Origin: Streptomyces sp. NBC_00285
GTDB taxonomy: Bacteria; Actinomycetota; Actinomycetes; Streptomycetales; Streptomycetaceae
Direction: 5' to 3'
DNA length: 64,000 bases
Assembly (NCBI RefSeq): GCF_036174265.1
Contig: NZ_CP108055.1
Location: 4,774,001-4,838,000, forward strand
Positions 1 to 9,011 of this stretch are shown here, in pieces. Position 1 is the stretch's first letter. Each line of letters begins with the position of its first letter. Made by a program: the position numbers and the translations under genes. The notes below the pieces were generated by a model, which was given only the letters and a program-made list of their open reading frames with translations, made no database searches and was not told the DNA's origin.

Positions 1-1422
1 TACAGCGCGGTGATGTTCACCGGGTACGCCGGCATCGCCTACACCTACGGCGTGACGTCCTTCGTGACGTGGTCCTTCCCCATCGCACTCGGCGTCGCCA
101 TCGGCTCCAAGCTGTTCGCGCCGCGCATCAACCGGCTGCGCTCACGGCTTCACGTGGCCTCACCGCTGGAGTACCTGAAGAACCGCTACGACCTCAAGAC
201 ACAGCAGGCGCTGGCCTGGTCCGGCATGATGCTGAAGATCGTGGACGTGGGCGCCAAGTGGGCCGCGATCGCGACCCTGTTGTCGGTGTTCACCGGCATC
301 TCGCTCAACCAGGGCATCCTCATCACCGGCTGCATCACGGCCGTCTACTGCACGATCGGCGGCCTGTGGGCCGACGCCCTCACGGAGTTGGGCCAGTTCG
401 TCATCCAACTCCTCGCGGGTGTCGCGATGTTCATCGCCGTGGTCCTGAAGCTCAACGACAAGGGCATCGGGTTCTTCGGCGCCTGGGACGAGCCGGAGCT
501 CCAGGGCCACGGCGAGCCGCTGGTCGGACCGTACGGAACGGTCTTCCTGCTGGCCTTCCTCTTCATCAAGCTCTTCGAGTACAACGGCGGCATGCTCAAC
601 CAGGCCCAGCGCTACATGGCCACGGCCAACGCACACGAGGCCGAACGCTCGGCCCGCCTCTCGGCGATCCTTTGGCTGGTGTGGCCGGTCGTCCTGTTCT
701 TCCCCATGTGGATGTCGCCGCTGCTGGTCCAGTCGCAGAAGCCGGACGGCTCCGACTCCTACGGCCTGATGACCGAACAGCTGCTGCCGCACGGCCTGTT
801 GGGCCTCGTCATCGTCGGTTTCTTCTCGCACACCATGGCCATGTGCTCCTCCGACGCCAACGCGATCGCGGCGGTCTTCACCCGGGACTGCGCACCGGTG
901 GTGTGGCGCAGGGCGCGCAGCTGGAGCCAGGGGCAGGGACTGCGGGCCGCCCGCATCACGACGGTCGCCTTCCTCGGCCTGTCGATGGCGGCGGCCACCC
1001 AGGTCAACTCCCCCACCTTCAAGGACATCATCACGGTGGTCATCAGGTGGGTCGCCGGTCTGATGGGCCCGATGGCCATCCCGATGATGCTCGGCCTGCT
1101 CCGCCCGTTCCGCCGCTCCGGTCCCACCGCCGCGCTCACCAGCTGGTCGATGGGTCTGCTCGCCTTCTGGCTGGTCAACTACCCGATCAGCTGGAACGTC
1201 GAGGGCGGGGTCCCGCTCCAGTACCAGGTCTCGATCCCGCTGGTGGTCTCCCTCGTCCTCTACATCCTGATCGGCTTCCTGAAGCCGGAGGACACCCCGG
1301 AGCGTCTCGCGATCATCGAGAAGATCAACACCGACGGGGACGGGGAGGGAACGGCGTCCGCGGCGATCCCGACGCCGGCGGACGGCGCGGACGACGTGGT
1401 CGGTACGGGAGTGAAGGACTAG
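1..1422 (+). CDS. Sodium:solute symporter family protein, 5' end outside the window
   Basis: The reading frame is open from the first base, and the codons before the first in-window GTG/ATG continue the protein, so the true start lies upstream. About 470 residues are visible. Most of the chain is hydrophobic and forms roughly ten membrane segments. The glycine-rich stretches, the pattern of long helices with short polar loops, and the charged tail are those of the sodium:solute symporter (SSS) family, which imports organic solutes by sodium cotransport. The C-terminal 40 residues are hydrophilic and acidic and should be cytoplasmic. It converges on the next gene with a gap of about 40 bases. 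The substrate cannot be read from the sequence; sugar or organic-acid transport is possible. Family assignment is fairly secure, specificity is not. Confidence 0.85.
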   Translation, partial: YSAVMFTGYAGIAYTYGVTSFVTWSFPIALGVAIGSKLFAPRINRLRSRLHVASPLEYLKNRYDLKTQQALAWSGMMLKIVDVGAKWAAIATLLSVFTGISLNQGILITGCITAVYCTIGGLWADALTELGQFVIQLLAGVAMFIAVVLKLNDKGIGFFGAWDEPELQGHGEPLVGPYGTVFLLAFLFIKLFEYNGGMLNQAQRYMATANAHEAERSARLSAILWLVWPVVLFFPMWMSPLLVQSQKPDGSDSYGLMTEQLLPHGLLGLVIVGFFSHTMAMCSSDANAIAAVFTRDCAPVVWRRARSWSQGQGLRAARITTVAFLGLSMAAATQVNSPTFKDIITVVIRWVAGLMGPMAIPMMLGLLRPFRRSGPTAALTSWSMGLLAFWLVNYPISWNVEGGVPLQYQVSIPLVVSLVLYILIGFLKPEDTPERLAIIEKINTDGDGEGTASAAIPTPADGADDVVGTGVKD

Positions 1423-1461
1423 GAGCCGGGAGGAGCCGGGACCAGGTCCGCCAGAAGGGCT

Positions 1462-2580
1462 CTAGGCCCTCGGGTACCGCGCGAGCCATCCCGGGGACGC
1501 TCCCACGGGGCCGTGCAGCGCGGGCCCCTGGGTCATCTCCATCGCGAAGTCGTCGGCGAGTTCCAGCAGGGTGGGACGGCCCTCCAGTTCGGCCAGCCAG
1601 GCCGGCGGGAGGGCCGTCTCCCCGTGCACGGCACCCAGCAGGCCGCCGGTGAGGGCGCCGGCCGCGGCGGAGGGCCCGTCGTGGTTCACGGCGAGGCACA
1701 GGCCGTGCCGTACGTCCTCTCCGACCAGCGCGCAGTACACGGCCGCGGACAGCAGCCCGTCCGCCGAGCCGTCCGCCGCGAGTTCCTCCACCCGCGCCGG
1801 GGTGGGCATCCCCTGCCGTACGGCACCCAGCGCGTGCTGGAGCGCGTCCGACACGGGCTCGTGCCCGGGCCGCGCGGCGAGCAGCGCGAGCGCCCGCTGC
1901 ACCGCCCCGTCCAGGCTCTCCCCGAGGGACAGCGCGTGCACGATCACGGCGTACGCGCCCGCCGACAGATAGGCGACGGGGTGCCCGTGGGTCTGCGCCG
2001 CACACTCCACGGCCAGCTGTACGACGAGCTGCGGCTCCCATCCGACGAGCAGCCCGAAGGGCGCGGACCGGGCCGTGGCCTCGGGGCCGAGCTCGGCGGG
2101 GTTCTTGGGCGACTCCAGGGTGCCCATGGTGTCGTCGCCGAACCCGAGGAGCAGGGACCGGGTCGGGTCGCGGCGGGCGTACAGCCATTCCTCCCGGGCC
2201 AGCCAGCCGTCGTCCTTGCGCCGCTCGTCGGGCCCCCAGTCCCGCTGAGTGGCGGCCCACCGCAGATACGCCTTGTGCAGATCGGTGGGCGGATGCCAGG
2301 CGCCGGTGTCCCGTCGCACCTGGGCCCGTATCAGCCCGTCCACGCTGAAGAGGGTGAGCTGGGTGAGATGGCTGACGGCGCCGCGCCTGCCGTACCCGAA
2401 CCCGAGGTCGACGAGCCCCTCGGCGCCGTACGTCTCGCGGATCTCGTCCAGTCCGAGCCCGTCTATCGGCGCGCCCAGCGCGTCACCCACGGCCACCCCG
2501 AGGAGCGTGCCGCGCACCCGGCTGCGGAAGTCCTGCTGCTCGGCCCGCCCCCAGACGACGGCCCCGGTTGCCGCACCCAC
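1462..2580 (-). CDS. ADP-ribosylglycohydrolase family protein with altered metal site
   Basis: A 372-residue protein of the ADP-ribosylglycohydrolase (DraG/ARH) family, whose active members remove ADP-ribose from proteins using two magnesium ions. The N-terminal GVAVGDALGAP motif is clear. The usual S/T-D-D-T metal motif is replaced by SHLTQ, and the C-terminal G-D-T-D motif reads NHDGPS, so several metal ligands are missing; activity is uncertain and a binding or pseudo-enzyme role is possible. I chose the GTG at 2580 because GGGGAGG sits five bases upstream of it. A GTG 45 bases further upstream keeps the frame open but has no good ribosome site. No partner ADP-ribosyltransferase is seen nearby. 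Confidence 0.78.
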   Translation of the reverse strand: MGAATGAVVWGRAEQQDFRSRVRGTLLGVAVGDALGAPIDGLGLDEIRETYGAEGLVDLGFGYGRRGAVSHLTQLTLFSVDGLIRAQVRRDTGAWHPPTDLHKAYLRWAATQRDWGPDERRKDDGWLAREEWLYARRDPTRSLLLGFGDDTMGTLESPKNPAELGPEATARSAPFGLLVGWEPQLVVQLAVECAAQTHGHPVAYLSAGAYAVIVHALSLGESLDGAVQRALALLAARPGHEPVSDALQHALGAVRQGMPTPARVEELAADGSADGLLSAAVYCALVGEDVRHGLCLAVNHDGPSAAAGALTGGLLGAVHGETALPPAWLAELEGRPTLLELADDFAMEMTQGPALHGPVGASPGWLARYPRA

Positions 2581-2692
2581 CCAGACCTCCCCGTGGCGAC
2601 CGTCCGTATGTACGACGCCCTGCACTGTAATCGACGGGGGGTGGGAGGTTCAGGGGGCGTGTGGGTATGCGCCTCTTCTGCCGAAAGCTCTT

Positions 2693-3520
2693 CTACCGAA
2701 AGGCGGCGGCGTTGCGGGCCGCCCACTCGGCGAAGGAGCGGGGCGGACGCCCGAGAAGCCGTTCCACGTCCGGGCGGACCCGCAGCAGACCGTCCGACGG
2801 GGCACCGAGCATGGCGAGGGTGGCGTCCGCGACGGGCTCCGGCATGAACCGCGCCATCTCCGCCCTGGCCTCGGCCCGCGTCTGCTCCACGAACCGCACC
2901 GGCTCGCCCAGCGCGCCCCCGATCGCGGCGGCCTGTTGCCGGGGCGACACCGGGGCGGGCCCGGTCAGCTCGTGGACCCGCCCCGCATGGGAGGCATCCC
3001 GCAGGACGACGGCGGCGGCCTCGGCGATGTCGTCCGGATCGACGGTCGGCAGCGCGACGTCCCCGAACGGTGCCGCCACCGTCCGCCCGGCACGCACCGC
3101 GCCGGCCCACTGGAGGGTGTTGGAGTGGAAACCGCCGGGCCGCAGCATGGTCCACCCGAGGCCCGACTGCCGTACGGCGTCCTCCATTTCGGAGGGATGG
3201 TCACCGGTGGAGACCCCCAGCGAGGACAGCAGCACCACCCGCCGGACACCGCTGGCGCGGACGACGTCGAGAACCTGCCCGAGGTCACCTCCGGCGGCCA
3301 TGAAGTCGCCGGAGGTCAGGAGGAAGAGCGTTTCGGCCCCGTCGAGGGCGGGCTTGAGGGTCTGGGGCTCGGCGAGGTCGGCCTGGTGGTGGCGGACCCC
3401 CGCCGCGCTCTCACGGGGACTGTGCCGGGAGACCGCGGTCACCTGCTCCCCCGCCGCGACGAGAGCCCGCACGAGAGGCCGTCCGACGTTACCCGTAGCA
3501 CCGGTCACCACGATCATGTC
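2693..3520 (-). CDS. NmrA/QOR2-like NAD(P)-binding oxidoreductase
   Basis: About 276 residues with an N-terminal Rossmann motif GATGNVG directly after the first beta strand, as in NmrA-like and quinone oxidoreductase 2 (YtfG/QOR2) proteins that use NAD(P)H to reduce quinones or sense redox state. The start at MIVVTGATG has GGGGAG just upstream; an alternative ATG lies 15 bases earlier. It is transcribed divergently from an HxlR-family regulator across about 90 bases. That pairing resembles the quinone reductase / QorR arrangement, so the HxlR protein probably controls this gene in response to quinones or electrophiles. The substrate is inferred only from family and context. Confidence 0.8.
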   Translation of the reverse strand, partial: DMIVVTGATGNVGRPLVRALVAAGEQVTAVSRHSPRESAAGVRHHQADLAEPQTLKPALDGAETLFLLTSGDFMAAGGDLGQVLDVVRASGVRRVVLLSSLGVSTGDHPSEMEDAVRQSGLGWTMLRPGGFHSNTLQWAGAVRAGRTVAAPFGDVALPTVDPDDIAEAAAVVLRDASHAGRVHELTGPAPVSPRQQAAAIGGALGEPVRFVEQTRAEARAEMARFMPEPVADATLAMLGAPSDGLLRVRPDVERLLGRPPRSFAEWAARNAAAFR

Positions 3521-3573
3521 GCTCCCCATTTCCAAGGTTTGTGTGGATTGGTTCCTGTGAACACACTGCGACG

Positions 3574-3600
3574 CTACTATCGGGAAGCCAGTAGGTACCT
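3574..3600. promoter_or_regulatory. Candidate operator between the NmrA-like and HxlR genes
   Basis: The divergent gap holds an inverted repeat, CTACT at 3574-3578 and AGTAG at 3590-3594, followed by the palindrome AGGTACCT at 3593-3600. HxlR proteins bind short dyads in such gaps, so this is the best candidate autoregulatory site. The assignment is inferred. Confidence 0.4.
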
Positions 3601-3611
3601 AGAGGAAAGTA

Positions 3612-4028
3612 ATGGGCGGGAGCATCGATGTGACGGAGACCACAACTCGCGGGCCGAGCCCTGGAGTTCCCCCGGAAAACGCCTGCCCGATCGCCCCCGT
3701 GGTCGACATCGTCTTCAGCCGCTGGACGACGCCGATCCTCTGGACCCTCCACGAGTCCGGGCGCCAACGCTTCGTGGAACTGGAACGCCGGATCGGCACG
3801 ATCACCCCGAAGGTCCTCACCCAACGCCTCCGCCAACTCGAACGCGACGGCCTGGTCCACCGCACCTACCACGCGGAGGTCCCGCCCCGGGTCGAGTACG
3901 AGATCACCGAACTCGGCCGCAGCCTGGCCCCGTTGTTCGCGACGCTTGCACAGTGGTCACCGAACCTGGAGAGGGTCGAGGAGGCCCGGCGGGCTTATGA
4001 CATGCGGGGCGGGAAAGGGGCGAGTTGA
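3612..4028 (+). CDS. HxlR-family winged-helix transcriptional regulator
   Basis: A 138-residue HxlR (DUF24) regulator. It has the family's conserved N-terminal cysteine (Cys25 in ACPIAPVVDIVFSRW), followed by the winged helix with LTQRLRQLERDGLVHR, which is the recognition and wing region. In characterised relatives this cysteine senses quinones, aldehydes or disulfide stress. The start follows AGAGGAAAG with proper spacing. It is divergent from the NmrA-like reductase, which is the likely target. It ends about 20 bases from the convergent NTPase-TPR gene. Confidence 0.9.
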   Translation: MGGSIDVTETTTRGPSPGVPPENACPIAPVVDIVFSRWTTPILWTLHESGRQRFVELERRIGTITPKVLTQRLRQLERDGLVHRTYHAEVPPRVEYEITELGRSLAPLFATLAQWSPNLERVEEARRAYDMRGGKGAS

Positions 4029-4048
4029 GCAGCAATCGGGGCTGACCA

Positions 4049-6598
4049 TCATCCGACGGCGCCCCGCACCCGCTCCCGCACCGCGCGTGCCGTCCCGTCG
4101 TCCGGGCTCAGTTCGCATGCGCGGTCCGCGTCGGCGAGGGCCAGGTCGAAGGCGGTGCGGGCGAGGTGGGTTTCGGCTCGGCGGCAGAGGGCCCAGGTGT
4201 AGGCGGGGTTGAGGTCGAGGGCGCGGTTCAGGGCTGTCAGGGCCTCCTCGTGGTGGCCCAGTTGCAGCAGGGCGGCGCCTCGGCTCGCGTGGGCGGAGGC
4301 GTAGTCGGGCCGGAGGGCGAGTACATGGTCGTAGTCGCGGAGGGACTCCTCGACGCGGCCCGCGTTTCGGAGCGCGTCGCCTCGTTCGCAGCGGCCCCAG
4401 GGCCAGTCGGGCTGGAGGGTCACGGCCCGGTCCAGGTCGGCCAGTTGGCGGGCGGGGTCGCCGAGGCCGCGCCAGACGCGGGCGCGGCGGACCAGAGCCC
4501 AGGTGTAGTCGGGGTTGAGGTCCAGTGACCTGTCCAAGTCCGCCTGTGCGGCGTCGAGTTGGCCTCGTGCCAGGTGGACGGCGCCTCGGGAGGCCCAGGC
4601 GAAGTGGTGGGTGGGGTCGAGTTCGATCCCCTTGTCCAGGTCCCCGAGCGCCTCGTCGACGTGGTTCAGGACCCGGTGGTACTCGCCCCGGACCGAGTGG
4701 GCGGAAGCGTGGTCCGGCGCCAGCGCGAGGGCCCGGTCCAGGTCGCCGAGCGCCGCTTCGTAGTCGCCGGCCTCGCCGCGGACGTAGGAGCGGCCCCGAT
4801 AGGCGCGGGCGAACCCGTCGTCCAGCGCGATCGCGCGGTCGTACTCGCGCAGTGCCTCCTGCAGCGCCCCGACACGGCGTAGCGCGGCGCCCCTGATGAC
4901 CAGGGCGCACGCCTGGGTCTGTTCGTCGAACCCCGCCCGGGACAGAAGACGGCCGAGTGCCACGATCACGCCGCCCTCGGCGAGGGTCCCGGAGAGGTCG
5001 CTCCCCCATCGGGACACCGCCTCCGTGTCGCCGTCCCGGCCCGCGTCCAGCAGGGTCCGCGCCCACAGGGCTGCGGTGACGTCGTCCGTGTCGCAGGCTT
5101 TCATGAAGTCCCGCAGCACCACGGGCAGCGTGGCACGCGGCTGAGCGCACAGCAGGTGGTAGGACTCGGCGAGCCGCAGCTCCCGCCACTCCTCGTCCGC
5201 CCACAGCTCCTGCTCCTCGCGGTCGGCCGCGGACTCGGCGCGCCACTCGCCGAACTTCCTTGCCAGGCAGGCATGTTGCCGGGCCCAGCCGCGCGGGGAC
5301 CTCCCGCGCTGCATCCGCAGCATCGCCTCCCGCACCAGGTCGTGGTAGCGGAGCCGGTCTCCTCGGTCGTCCACGAAGGGCAGGGCCCGCAGCCAGGCGA
5401 AGAGCGCGTCCGCCTCGTCGTCCGGGCAGTCCACGGCCGCCCGGAACACGTCCATGTCCAGATGGCGGGGCAGGGCGCAGGCGAGGGCCGCGGATCGCCG
5501 TACGGGGTCCTGTTCCCACTTCAGGAAGCGTTCCACGGCCGTGGCGCTGGGGTCGCCGATGTCGTCGGGGTCGGTGGGGCGCTGCTCGGCGAGGGTCGAG
5601 ACCAGGACGGGCAGGCCGCCGGTGAGGCGCAGCACCTCCTCGACGACGGGTTCGGAGACGACTCCCTTGCCCGCCAGCAGGCCCCGTGCCTCGGCCTCCG
5701 TGAAGGGGCGCAGGGGTACGTCCGTCATGAAGTCGGCGAAGGCTCCCCAGCGGGTGGTGTCGAAGGGGCGTTGGCCCGCGGTGACCACGACGAGTGTGGC
5801 GGGGAGGGAGCCGTACCGGCCGCCGGTCATGACCTCGTGCAGCCAGCCGTCGAGGAACGGCCCGGTCCGCTCGTAGGTGTCGAAGAACAGGACGATCCAG
5901 GGGGCCGTGTCCGCCGCGTCGGTGAGTTCGTTCAGCAGCACCGGGGTGAGCACCTGTTCCGGTGCCAGGACGAGCTGAACGTCCTCCAGGCTGCGGAAGC
6001 GCGCGCTGAGCCCGGCTCGCAACCGGTCGGCGCCCTGGGCGAGTTGGGCCGGGTCGAGCACACCGGCGAAGGCTCCGACCCCGGGGACCATGCCCAGCCC
6101 GGCCAGTCCCGCCCGGGCCACCGCGAGACTGCCGGCCGACGGCTCCCCGGCGTCCGGGTCCGGCGTGGCGACGGCGGCGACCTCCGCCTCGTGCCGGCGT
6201 TCCCGGTGGGCGGCGAGGAGTCGGTCCAGTTCCTTGAAACGGCAGCCCTGAGCGCCGAGTTGGCGGCTGATCGCCGCCATCGCCTCCGGCACGCTGCCGA
6301 CGTTCTCGTCGAGGTGGGCCGTCAACGCCCCCTTCTCGCGGGCGATGTGGTCGAGTTCCCGCACCAGGAACGTCTTTCCGACCCCGGCGTTGCCGTGCAC
6401 ATGGAAGAGGAAGCGGTGTCGCTCGTCCTCCGGCGGCAGGTCGAGGTTCGTGCGGAACGCGGCCCGCTCCTCACCCCGCCCCACGAACCCGGCCCGCCTG
6501 CGCTGCCGGATCAGCTCCTGCATGGACGGCCGCATCTGTCCCATCCACCCCACCCCCGTATCCGGTGCGTCCTCGGAGACCGTGGTTCTGTCGATCAT
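4049..6598 (-). CDS. STAND/AAA-type NTPase with C-terminal TPR array
   Basis: An 849-residue protein. A short basic N-terminus leads into a P-loop NTPase domain with Walker A GNAGVGKT at residues 69-76 and a Walker B-like VLFFD strand near residue 225. A winged or helical linker follows, and the last 300 residues hold about eight tetratricopeptide repeats with the recurring pattern A..DLDRAL.L.P. This is the build of a signal-transducing STAND ATPase, in which the TPRs bind a partner or ligand and the NTPase switches. The open frame runs far upstream, but coding character starts at the ATG at 6598; an ATG 15 bases further up is an alternative. No effector domain is attached and no obvious partner is adjacent, so its role (regulation or defence) is unresolved. 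Confidence 0.72.
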   Translation of the reverse strand: MIDRTTVSEDAPDTGVGWMGQMRPSMQELIRQRRRAGFVGRGEERAAFRTNLDLPPEDERHRFLFHVHGNAGVGKTFLVRELDHIAREKGALTAHLDENVGSVPEAMAAISRQLGAQGCRFKELDRLLAAHRERRHEAEVAAVATPDPDAGEPSAGSLAVARAGLAGLGMVPGVGAFAGVLDPAQLAQGADRLRAGLSARFRSLEDVQLVLAPEQVLTPVLLNELTDAADTAPWIVLFFDTYERTGPFLDGWLHEVMTGGRYGSLPATLVVVTAGQRPFDTTRWGAFADFMTDVPLRPFTEAEARGLLAGKGVVSEPVVEEVLRLTGGLPVLVSTLAEQRPTDPDDIGDPSATAVERFLKWEQDPVRRSAALACALPRHLDMDVFRAAVDCPDDEADALFAWLRALPFVDDRGDRLRYHDLVREAMLRMQRGRSPRGWARQHACLARKFGEWRAESAADREEQELWADEEWRELRLAESYHLLCAQPRATLPVVLRDFMKACDTDDVTAALWARTLLDAGRDGDTEAVSRWGSDLSGTLAEGGVIVALGRLLSRAGFDEQTQACALVIRGAALRRVGALQEALREYDRAIALDDGFARAYRGRSYVRGEAGDYEAALGDLDRALALAPDHASAHSVRGEYHRVLNHVDEALGDLDKGIELDPTHHFAWASRGAVHLARGQLDAAQADLDRSLDLNPDYTWALVRRARVWRGLGDPARQLADLDRAVTLQPDWPWGRCERGDALRNAGRVEESLRDYDHVLALRPDYASAHASRGAALLQLGHHEEALTALNRALDLNPAYTWALCRRAETHLARTAFDLALADADRACELSPDDGTARAVRERVRGAVG

Positions 6599-6687
6599 GA
6601 GGCCGGCTCTCATCCGACAGGGTCCCAGGTCGGGTGATCCTGCCCCGCACAGGGGCGGGAACGCGGCCGGACTTCCGTACCGGACTG

Positions 6688-7866
6688 TCAGCCGTGCCCG
6701 AGCCGGTCCGCCAGACACGCGAGGTAGAGGGCCATGGCGGCCCGGTGGTCGCGCAGCGGGCGGCCGGTGATCTGCTCGATCTTGTGCATCCGGTAGACGA
6801 CCGTGTTGCGGTGGATGTGCAGCGCCTCGGAGGCCCGCACGAGGTTGAAGCCGCTCTCGCACCACGCGGTCACCGTGTCGCGGAGCGCGGGCCAGTCCGG
6901 CTGCACCCGCAGGTCCGCGGCCGTCAGGTCGAGCAGGCGGTTGCGGGCGGACTGGGGCACCGCCGCCAGGACCTGGTGGACCCGCAGGTCGGTGATGATG
7001 TGGACGCGTGGACCGTCCACCGACCGGGCGCCGAGCCGGAGGGCGTCGCACGCGTCCTGGTAGGAGTCGTGCAGACCGCCGACGGAGATGGCCGGTTCGC
7101 CTATGCCGACGTGGGCGGCCAGACCGTCCTGCGCGGCGATGACGTCGGTGACGCGCCGGCAGTCGGCGACCATGGACGCCGTTGTCCGCCGGGGCGGAAG
7201 CCGGTGCAGGACGCCGATCCATCCGGGAGCCGTGCCGGCGACGATGTCCTGCGGGTCGGCGAAGACCTCGCGGACGGTACGCAGGAGTTCGGAACGGATC
7301 AGCGCCATGTCCTGTGTGGGCGCGCCCCGGCGTCGCGCGGCAGCGTCCGGCACGGTCACCTCGAAGGCCACGGCGACCCGTCGCAGCCGTAGGTCGAACC
7401 CGAGCTCGGCGGCCCGGAACACCAGGAACTCGCCCTCGACGACCTGGGGATCGTACGAGGCGATCTCGGCGATCAGCTTCTCGGCCGCCCGCTCCGAGAG
7501 CAGGCGGGAGCGCAGCATCACCGACTCCCTCAGCAGGATCTCCGTCTGCCGCTTCACCAGCAGTCCGAAGCGCCGTACCTGGGCGGGGGTGCCGGTGATC
7601 CCGACGGTGCCCACCGCCCGGCCGTCCGTGACCAGGGGCAGGGTGACGCCGGGGCGTACCCCGCGCAGGAGTTGGGCCTGGGAGGCGTTGTGCGTGGCCG
7701 GTTCCTGGGTGCGGACGACCTCGACGGACGCCTCGTGGAAGCTGCCGACCCGACTGCTGTCGCCGCTGCCGATGACCATGCCCTCCGCATCGGTGATCAG
7801 CACGTTGAAGCCGATGACGGCGGAGGTGTCCCCGGCGATCTCCTGCGCGAGTGAGGGGCTCAGCAC
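6688..7866 (-). CDS. CdaR/PucR-family transcriptional regulator
   Basis: A 392-residue regulator of the CdaR (sugar-diacid regulator)/PucR type. The N-terminal part (LSPSLAQEIAGDTSAVIGFNV, then a GMVIGSGD loop) matches a diacid-recognition sensor domain. The C-terminus carries the PucR-type helix-turn-helix with the signature RASEALHIHRNTVVYRMHKI. I set the start at the GTG at 7866 because GGGAG precedes it by eight bases and the sensor domain begins there; the longer open frame upstream lacks family similarity. It is divergent from the ABC transporter operon, with a 14-bp palindrome in the gap, and so likely controls that operon in response to the transported compound or a metabolite. Confidence 0.85.
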   Translation of the reverse strand: MLSPSLAQEIAGDTSAVIGFNVLITDAEGMVIGSGDSSRVGSFHEASVEVVRTQEPATHNASQAQLLRGVRPGVTLPLVTDGRAVGTVGITGTPAQVRRFGLLVKRQTEILLRESVMLRSRLLSERAAEKLIAEIASYDPQVVEGEFLVFRAAELGFDLRLRRVAVAFEVTVPDAAARRRGAPTQDMALIRSELLRTVREVFADPQDIVAGTAPGWIGVLHRLPPRRTTASMVADCRRVTDVIAAQDGLAAHVGIGEPAISVGGLHDSYQDACDALRLGARSVDGPRVHIITDLRVHQVLAAVPQSARNRLLDLTAADLRVQPDWPALRDTVTAWCESGFNLVRASEALHIHRNTVVYRMHKIEQITGRPLRDHRAAMALYLACLADRLGHG

Positions 7867-7937
7867 GACTGTTTCTCCCGTCGCGAGCGGGCCGGGGTTG
7901 GACGCACCGTACAGGGGACCGGGCGATTTCAGCCACA

Positions 7938-7951
7938 ACTTCGTACGAAGT
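7938..7951. promoter_or_regulatory. 14-bp perfect palindrome, candidate operator of the CdaR-like regulator
   Basis: ACTTCGTACGAAGT is a perfect 14-base palindrome in the 200-base divergent gap between the CdaR/PucR-type gene and the ABC transporter operon. It is the only long dyad I see in the gap. Use as the regulator's binding site is inferred from position. Confidence 0.5.
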
Positions 7952-8066
7952 GAACGGTGACGTGCGACAGGCCGGTCAATAGCGTATGGCTCCATCACAT
8001 CCCCGCCGGGGGCACAGTGCGGTGAACGGCGGGAACCTTCAGCGCCCTTACGGAAGGCCCGAGCCA

Positions 8067-9002
8067 ATGATCCGTGCGCGTTCCCTCGTGTCCGCTTTGT
8101 CGTCAATCCTGTTGCTTTCGTCGATCGCCGCCTGTGGTTCCGACGACGGCGACGACGCCCCGAAGAACGTGTCCGCGAAGACCGCCGCCCTCGGCACCCT
8201 CACGCCCGGCGTCATCAAGGTGGCCGTTCAGCCGTACGCGCCCTACACCAGTGTCCAGGGCGGCAAGATCGTCGGACTGGACGGCGACATCCTCAACTAC
8301 GCGGCGAAGAAACTGGGCCTCACTGTCGAGCCCCAGGTCACCGACTTCGCCGGCATGCTGGCCGGAGTGCAGTCCCGCCGGGTGGACATCACCATCGGCG
8401 GTGTCGCCTGGACCGCCGACCGGCAGAAGCAGGGGCTGTTCACCGACCCGCCCTACTACTCGCCCCCGGCGATGGCCGTCCGCAACGGCAGGACGTACAA
8501 GACGGTCGACGACCTCAAGGGCCTGAACCTCGGCACCGTGGAGGGCTACGTCTGGGTCAAGTCCATCCAGTCCGTGCCCGGCGCCGAGCTGCACGCCTAC
8601 CCGGACGCCACCGGGGTCTTCGACGACCTCGGCGCGGGCCGCGTCGACGTCGGCTTCCTCGACCCGCTGATCATCATCGCGGCGCAGAAGGAGCGCCCGG
8701 AGCTGAAGATCAGCACGCAGTACCTGACGCCCCCGACCGCCGCCCAGGTCAAGGCCAAGCCCTCCTACGCGTACCTCCAGCCGTACCAGACCGGCTTCTA
8801 CCTGCCCAAGTCGGCCACCAAGCTGGAGAAGGCGATCTCCGCGCAGATCGACGCCATGTACACCGACGGCACGATGGCCGAGCTCGTCACGAAGTACGGC
8901 GGCGACCCCGCGCAGTTCCTCAAGCCGACCGCCGGCATGGCCACCGCGCGCCGTGGCGTCGACCGGCCGCAGGACTGGACCCCGCCGTCCGCCGGAAAGT
9001 GA
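8067..9002 (+). CDS. ABC transporter substrate-binding lipoprotein, amino-acid type
   Basis: A 311-residue extracellular solute-binding protein of family 3. It begins with a basic residue pair, a hydrophobic stretch and the lipobox SIAAC, so it should be lipid-anchored outside the membrane. After a DDGDD linker comes the bilobal fold with the typical GDILNYAAKKLGL and VDITIGG segments of polar amino-acid binders. The ATG at 8067, preceded by GGAAGG, gives the signal peptide at the very N-terminus. It heads an operon with permease, ATPase and FAD oxidoreductase, so the ligand is probably an amino acid or amine degraded by that last enzyme. Confidence 0.9.
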   Translation: MIRARSLVSALSSILLLSSIAACGSDDGDDAPKNVSAKTAALGTLTPGVIKVAVQPYAPYTSVQGGKIVGLDGDILNYAAKKLGLTVEPQVTDFAGMLAGVQSRRVDITIGGVAWTADRQKQGLFTDPPYYSPPAMAVRNGRTYKTVDDLKGLNLGTVEGYVWVKSIQSVPGAELHAYPDATGVFDDLGAGRVDVGFLDPLIIIAAQKERPELKISTQYLTPPTAAQVKAKPSYAYLQPYQTGFYLPKSATKLEKAISAQIDAMYTDGTMAELVTKYGGDPAQFLKPTAGMATARRGVDRPQDWTPPSAGK

Positions 9003-9011
9003 GGTGACGAC

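Noticed and set aside
6599..7936. The open frame of the NTPase-TPR gene continuing another 446 codons upstream
   Set aside because: That extension is antiphase to the CdaR-like gene, has arginine/proline-rich non-protein character and would overlap it entirely.
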